Shown here: one piece after another, positions 7,791 to 12,379 of the stretch
Position numbering within the stretch: the first letter of the stretch is position 1
Layout of the letters: every line of letters starts with the position of its first letter
Notes under the pieces: generated by a model
The model's database searches: none
What the model saw: only the letters and a program-made list of their open reading frames with translations
What the model was told of the DNA's origin: nothing
Translations under genes and position numbers: made by a program
Source of the DNA: Phellopilus nigrolimitatus
Lineage: Eukaryota; Basidiomycota; Agaricomycetes; Hymenochaetales; Hymenochaetaceae
Assembly (NCBI GenBank): GCA_021029095.1
Contig: JAJOHG010000596.1
Coordinates: 1-12,379 of the forward strand
Direction: 5' to 3'
DNA: 12,379 bases

Positions 7791-7964
7791 ATGCTTCAAC
7801 GTGTTATCCCGCGAAAATACCAAGAAGGCCTCGAGGAGGCCTCGTTCCTCGCCCTACCAACCGCTTCCCTTGCTGCACATGGCTACGGCATGGATATATT
7901 TCTTTATGCCGCGAAGCACGCCGAAGGTGAGGCGCAAGCGAATTCGACTGGCGGACTGGAATAA
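7791..7964 (+). CDS. Possible exon or small ORF, product unknown
   Basis: From ATG 7791 to TAA 7962-7964, 57 residues of protein-like composition (RKYQEGLEEASFLALPTASL, then YGMDIFLYAAKHAEGEAQA). A GTGAGG at 7927 could be a donor. Joined to a weak GAG acceptor at about 8047, it would keep phase with the frame that contains ATG 8098. That join is speculative. No family recognised. Confidence 0.2.
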   Translation: MLQRVIPRKYQEGLEEASFLALPTASLAAHGYGMDIFLYAAKHAEGEAQANSTGGLE

Positions 7965-8097
7965 AAGGCGTGAGGTCTTGTTCCCGAGGTCTCAACTTCC
8001 GCTCTTCGTTACCGCCGTTCCGCATCTAGCACCATCGGTCTCCTGAGCTTCCCTTCCTGAACATTGGCCGTTTCACCGATCAACACACCTGACCACA

Positions 8098-8352
8098 ATG
8101 TTGTACCTTCTCCTGCCCGCCTCGCTCACGACGCTCCGCTCGCACAAGCGTCCATCACACAACAAGACGCCGTCCGCGGCTTCGAATTCTACCGCGCGCA
8201 CTGCGTGGCCGGCGCATTCACACCCCCTCGCGCGCTCGCCGAGTGTGTCGTCATTCTCCTCCACGACCTCCTTCTCGTCGCACCTATCTGGCGTGCCCGG
8301 AGACGCCCAGGCGAAGGGGAAGGGAAGCTTCTTCGCGCGTTTTGGAGCTTGA
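8098..8352 (+). CDS. Possible Ser-rich coding segment, product unknown
   Basis: ATG 8098 to TGA 8350-8352, 84 residues with strongly GC-ending codons, a Ser/Thr-rich run (ARSPSVSSFSSTTSFSSHLS) and a basic-aromatic end (GKGSFFARFGA). Just after the stop, another frame reads LEELTLMGGGPGEDTFCYLE and ends at TAA 8423-8425, which looks like a continuation lost by a frame break. A further frame (from about 8520) reads AIDHNLRFTTSLFNM. Either a multi-exon gene I cannot resolve or a decayed one. The competing frame 8064-8360 is also open. Confidence 0.25.
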   Translation: MLYLLLPASLTTLRSHKRPSHNKTPSAASNSTARTAWPAHSHPLARSPSVSSFSSTTSFSSHLSGVPGDAQAKGKGSFFARFGA

Positions 8353-8425
8353 AGAACTGACGCTGATGGGTGGAGGCCCCGGCGAAGACACGTTCTGCTA
8401 CTTGGAGATGGGAAATCGGCTTTAA

Positions 8426-9540
8426 TCAGCTGGTACGGTCAAAGCTTTTCATTTCGCTCGGATCTGAGTCCTATGGCTAATTTTAACTTCATTCCTCCAA
8501 TTTTATTCTCATGCGTAGGACTGCGCAGACGCTCGACGCTCCACCCGTGGCTATCGACCATAATCTACGCTTTACGACCTCGCTTTTCAACATGTGACTT
8601 TATCGCTGGAGCCGACTCTCGACTCTGTGGTGACTGGCCGGTAAATCGATGGATCGCCAGTGCGATTTTTAAAAACATCGATTGTTCTGGGGTTTCTGTG
8701 TATCTTTTTGCTGGGATTTAATTCGGGAATCGGGAATGGGAAATCAGATCGAGCGCGGAAGATGCTGTATATTTATGTCAAGGCAGTGTATTATTCACAA
8801 TGGGAATGTAATGAAAAGTGCTGTAAAGTACCTTAACCAATAACGAGTCATACATGAAAGTGGCTGTAAATTTCATCTACGTGTAAACTATCAAAAAAAA
8901 ATTGCGGTCAAGTATCGGATTTCAAACACATGGGTGTTATGAGGTCGATGTACGCTAAGCATAGAGCTCCATAGCAAGACGGTGAACCGCAACCCTTGGG
9001 CGTCTTCGTGACTCAAGACAACTCGTAATGGTACACACAGCTCGTGAATAGCTATCTAGATACAGTGCTATACGGGCTCTGGGTATGTTTTAGACATGGC
9101 ACAATAGCACGACCGAGAGCAGGCTGATTAGCGGCAAGGAAACGCGTCTTGAACGCGTTCACGTTTAAATCTCCGCTCGAAATTTGACCTGTCGATCATC
9201 TGGGAGACGCGACGACGCGTCCTGAACAAATAATGATACCTCCCCCAATTGCACCGCATCATTATCTGAGTGTATACCTAGTATCACATAAAACTTCATA
9301 TATGCTTTGCGAATCTCCTGGCGTCAATTTAGGTGATTGGCGCTGGGCAAAAGCACAGATTCACTAGGCGGCCCTCCCCCGAGCATCAAGGTACACTTCG
9401 GCTTTATGTTCCGTAATAGACCTGTAATATTCTACACGCGATGATAAGAATATCATCTACTACTCTAGAGAGGGCCTGGCCATTTGGATCGGGAGTGTGT
9501 CAGTTCAATTTTCGTGTATGAGCGACGGAGACTAAGGGTC
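8426..9540. other. Intergenic, no gene supported
   Basis: Frames are short and unremarkable after about 8720. Minor features are a triple GGGAATC-like run at 8724-8743, an A9 tract near 8893 and the ACGCGT cluster listed separately. Confidence 0.4.
9142..9220. promoter_or_regulatory. Cluster of three ACGCGT (MCB-type) sites
   Basis: ACGCGT at 9142-9147, 9153-9158 (within the perfect palindrome GAACGCGTTC) and 9215-9220. ACGCGT is the core bound by MBF/Swi6-type cell-cycle regulators in fungi. No start of a gene is apparent next to it, and single ACGCGT words occur elsewhere in the window (4335, 4915, 12318), so the functional reading is weak. Confidence 0.2.
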
Positions 9541-10855
9541 ATTATGAGCGATAGTATCTACAACCACACGCTGGATACATATTAATAGTTCTCGATTCTT
9601 TCCGCTTCCTGAGAGCACATAGTAGTGAGTCGATGCCATCGGCACCCTCGCCGGTATTTACCGACTGTCCAGGCCTCAGGGTGTACCTCAAATCTTGTAT
9701 CAGGTCGGACACACGGTTCTTCCTCATATGCACACGTACACATGAATTTTGTTAGAAATGGAGCGCACTAGATGTACGTGGAACATGATATGGGGATTCT
9801 ACACAGTCATGTATGTGCTTATGTACGAACAGCTTCGACACAAACTTCATGCATAACCTAGAGCCTAGAGTATCGGAGTGAAGAATTCTGGGGAAATTTA
9901 GGATTTCATACCTCAAAGTTTCATCTCAAGGACGATGAAAATTTTAAAACTTATGGAAAGCTGATAAGCATCGCCATGTATTGCAGAACGTCTATCCCAC
10001 AGGTTCTTCGGACTTCGGAGAAGCCTTCGTGTTTCATTTCCGAGGAATAAGTAGAGGGCGCTCGCCCTGTGAACATTCGGGAACAAAATGAACTCGGCTG
10101 TGCACATGTAGAAGATGCCGTCCGGCGGTATCTTAATGGCGTTGAGGGGCCTCATTTTCCTCGGTCACAGGCCCTCGCAATTTACTGCCGCGATGCTTTT
10201 ACGCAGCACATGCCTGGAAATGCCTGTATGGGAGTCCTGGGCGGTGTCCCATGCGGTCGCTGCACCGAGAACAGCCCCTCGTTGGCCTCCGATGTGACCT
10301 TGGAGATGCGATACATGCATGTTATCGACGAGCTAAGCCTGGGTCTGAGTTGAGGCCTGAGTCTGGAGCGAGCAGTCAAAATGAGTAAACACCTCATGGA
10401 AGGCTGATTTGAATTGACAGGCTGTGTTCTAATATCGCATCGAGAATTGTCCCAGAATGGCAGAAATACAATAAATGAGACACGGTGGCTCATGAGCCTG
10501 AGCTATTGGTAGTGCATCATTTAGCTGCCTGGTCAAAGTCATGATGATCTACAACTTCTGGTCTTGACTGAGCTTTACAGCGTCAGATTTTGATGTATCG
10601 TTGACAGTTGCTATGTCATCTACGAAGTTCACACCGGGAATTCGGGAGAGGACGTTTCAGTGAACGATCCAACTCGAACAACGCATAGGAAGTCACGTTG
10701 AGTGATTATAGCTTACCGAGGCCTAGGATCGGAGATTGCGAAGGAAGGTGATTTAGGACGTTGCGGACTTGTTAATTTCTCGTGTAGATCAGATAGTCTG
10801 CAATTTTAGCACTGAGGATGTCGGTGGCGACTCGAAGTGCGCGGTCAAAAAGTAC
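9541..10855. other. Long interval without a supported gene
   Basis: Open frames at plus 10069-10353 and 10115-10297 and minus 10155-9913 and 10493-10182 overlap each other over the GC-richer patch 10060-10350. The plus frame at 10069 starts with GTG, none carries a recognisable motif, and I found no splice sites that extend one of them convincingly. The rest is AT-rich and closed in all frames. Confidence 0.35.
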
Positions 10856-11401
10856 TTATTTTAAGAATTCACTTTTGATTACCAGAGCATCGGTTTCACC
10901 GTCTCGAACACCGAGCATTCCCAGAGTACCATTTCGCCCGAGGCGCGTAAATTGGAGAGAAACAGTAGCGCGATCGGAGGTACTCGACGGCATCTGAGCC
11001 GACTCGACGTCAAGGGCACTTGCAACACAGCACAAGTACTGCAATAGCTCAGAAGGTCTGACAGACTTCCGAATTGGCCTGGGATTGCTGGCAGCCAGAC
11101 TGAATGATCGCGAGTTCGGCGAGTTCGGCGCTACGGCTGTCCGGAGGCCGCCAACTCGCCTATCGTGCGAAGACAAAGTTCGATGTATTGAGTCCGTTCC
11201 GTTCGTGAGTGGCTGCCAGCTCCATGCCGATAGATACGGGAGAGGCAGTTCTGAATAGTGGAGTGCCGGGCTTGTTATCGTATCGACACTTACAAATGCA
11301 TAGTTTGCAGGTGAACGAAGTGAAAATGACGAGGAAGAGGAAGAGGCGCCGGCGCCCAGGTGGATGGGCTTACCAAAGTGGCAAAGTAGGTGCCAAAAGA
11401 T
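10856..11401 (-). other. 181-codon stop-free frame, minus strand, no start
   Basis: On the minus strand the frame is open from just after a TAA at 11404-11402 to TAA 10858-10856. It has no ATG until well inside (QMPSSTSD), so it would have to be an internal/terminal exon or be chance. Composition is protein-like at the C-terminal end (SLQFTRLGRNGTLGMLGVRD, then ALVIKSEFLK). The plus strand over the same DNA also reads sensibly in pieces: SSEGLTDFRIGLGLLAARLN (from about 11048), and after a TTTGCAG acceptor ERSENDEEEEEAPAPRWMG, which closes at TAG 11478-11480. One strand is probably a mirror of the other; I cannot tell which. Confidence 0.25.
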
Positions 11402-11625
11402 TTATCTGAGGGATGAAGGGAGTCGGATGGTACGCGCCTTCGGACTAAACGCCGATCCCACCACTTTAATTCTATTTTAGTCTTTAGTCTTTTCGTTCTC
11501 TGAGCGGAAGAAAATTTTGCTGTTCCGAAAAAGCCGGAGCACGCATTGCGTGGGATCATGTAGAAACCCGCGAAGGAGGGGCTGGGAAAGACGAGACAGT
11601 GCATTAGAAAACAGTAAACTGCTAT

Positions 11626-11637
11626 GTACGTACGTAC
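11626..11637. repeat. (GTAC)3 microsatellite
   Basis: GTACGTACGTAC, three perfect units. Confidence 0.6.
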
Positions 11638-11710
11638 GACTATCGGACTGATTAATATGTATGACGAGGACACGGACAGACACACGGTGGGTTCGAAGCA
11701 CACTGGAGGA

Positions 11711-11760
11711 GGAACACACGGGGAACACACGGGGAACGCAAGGAACGCACCGAGAACACA
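11711..11760. repeat. Short tandem repeat, 9-11 bp unit GGAACACACGG
   Basis: Two perfect 11-bp units (11711-11721, 11722-11732) are followed by shorter variants GGAACGCAA, GGAACGCAC and GAGAACACA. A small decaying minisatellite. Confidence 0.55.
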
Positions 11761-12238
11761 GAGCACGGCGATGTACTGGAGACCGTTTCGAGGAGACCGA
11801 GACAGTGAAAGAGCTATCTACAATTGCGAATGCGATGATGCAAGGGGAGTATAAATATGTATGGTGGTTCCAAGCTGAAGGGAGAAGAGAGAGCAAATAA
11901 AGCAGAGTCACAGTGCGGGGTTGGGGTAAAGCAGATAAGACGGTAGATGGGGATCTATGGTACCCGATAGCGGGGATCAGATGTTGCTGAGGAGAAGAAT
12001 GGATCGATGGTGGTGACTAATTGGGCGGGGAGCAGGTCTAGATAGCAACCCGAGAGGAAACGTGCTTGTGCAGGGGTATGTAACGGAGCGAAAAGGAATA
12101 AAGAAAGGGGAAAAAGCGGGGGAAAAATATAACGCATGGAAGGAGTTTTGGTCGTCCCGCAAGCGCCATATAGATACAGCGAAACTTCGATGGAAGGGAC
12201 AAGCAAGTGCCGCAATCACGAAGTAGCGGAGACAGACG

Positions 12239-12379
12239 TCAGACGGCACTCAGTAGTGCATCGATGTTGTACGCCTCCGTCCGCCGCCCGGCAACACCGG
12301 AGCGTCTTTTCGTCTCAACGCGTTCGCATTCAGGGGTAGTGTGAGCCTTGTGATCCGGTGCCAGACCCGGTTCCGGAAG
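12239..12379 (-). CDS. C-terminal end of a gene running off the window
   Basis: On the minus strand the frame entering at 12379 is open for 46 codons and stops at TGA 12241-12239. The sequence is protein-like: PECERVETKRRSGVAGRRTE, then AYNIDALLSAV at the end. It is GC-rich compared with the T-rich minus strand that follows, which is the usual change from coding to 3' untranslated region. The family cannot be recognised from so short a tail. No start or splice site is needed inside the window. The plus-strand frame over the same bases (12136-12339) has no such boundary and is probably its mirror. Confidence 0.42.
   Translation of the reverse strand, partial: LPEPGLAPDHKAHTTPECERVETKRRSGVAGRRTEAYNIDALLSAV

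Larger units (their letters stand above)
11402..12238. other. Intergenic, low-complexity-rich
   Basis: Contains the GTAC microsatellite, the GGAACACACG repeat and purine-rich plus-strand runs (for example around 12085-12130). The long open frames crossing it are explained by these biased stretches. The T-rich minus strand just after 12239 would serve as 3' untranslated region of the gene at the right edge. Confidence 0.4.

Noticed and set aside
8392..8430. Walker-A-like reading VLLLGDGKSALIS
   Set aside because: Lacks the full GxxxxGK[ST] spacing, lies in a third competing frame, and no other GTPase or ATPase motif is nearby.
10069..10353. Plus-strand 94-codon ORF
   Set aside because: Starts at GTG, no splice sites or motif, and the opposite strand is equally open.
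11624..11900. Plus-strand His/Thr/Gly/Arg-rich ORFs
   Set aside because: Product of the tandem repeat at 11711-11760; low-complexity translation in more than one frame.
11290..11911. Two long minus-strand ORFs rich in Ser, Pro, Cys and Val
   Set aside because: They run through the GGAACACACG repeat and purine-rich tracts, which keep frames open without coding; no family features.

Overview
The window looks like nuclear DNA of a filamentous basidiomycete, probably an Agaricomycete. Three things point there. First, the one gene that can be read end to end is split by ten very short introns (54-65 nt) with GT...AG ends and CTAAC/CTAAT-like branch sites. Second, it encodes a secreted GH5 glycoside hydrolase of a type common in wood- and litter-decay fungi. 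Third, the next gene is a relic of a large 2OG-Fe(II) dioxygenase-like (prolyl-4-hydroxylase-type) family that is expanded in Agaricomycetes. The ORFs seen without splicing are mostly misleading; the real genes only appear when exons are joined.

Layout. 1-1779: no secure gene; one weak two-exon candidate (508-886) and a coding-like but interrupted stretch (961-1218). 1780-2092: three degenerate tandem units of about 92-113 bp, just before the promoter of the GH5 gene. 2301: TATA box. 2407-4116: GH5 gene, 11 exons, 368 residues, signal peptide, both catalytic glutamates present. 4434-5558: five-exon remnant of a 2OG-Fe(II) dioxygenase-family gene, with compensating frame breaks and an altered iron-binding motif. 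5585-6032: a 448-bp non-autonomous hAT-type element with 17-bp perfect terminal inverted repeats, an exact 8-bp target duplication and a dense array of TACGG/CCGTA words. 6167-6976 (perhaps up to 7259): a four- or five-exon gene on the minus strand, convergent with the dioxygenase relic, encoding an unrecognised protein of about 200-223 residues. 7260-12238: mostly non-coding or undecidable, with several coding-like frames that do not join convincingly, minor simple repeats and a cluster of ACGCGT sites. 12239-12379: probable C-terminal end of a minus-strand gene that runs off the window.

There is no sign of an operon or a cluster with a shared job. The GH5 enzyme should be secreted and act on plant or fungal wall beta-glycans. 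The dioxygenase relic and the hAT element suggest a gene-poor, turnover-prone interval in which the transposon has landed between the 3' ends of two converging genes. I see no CRISPR array, tRNA, rRNA or complete transposase.
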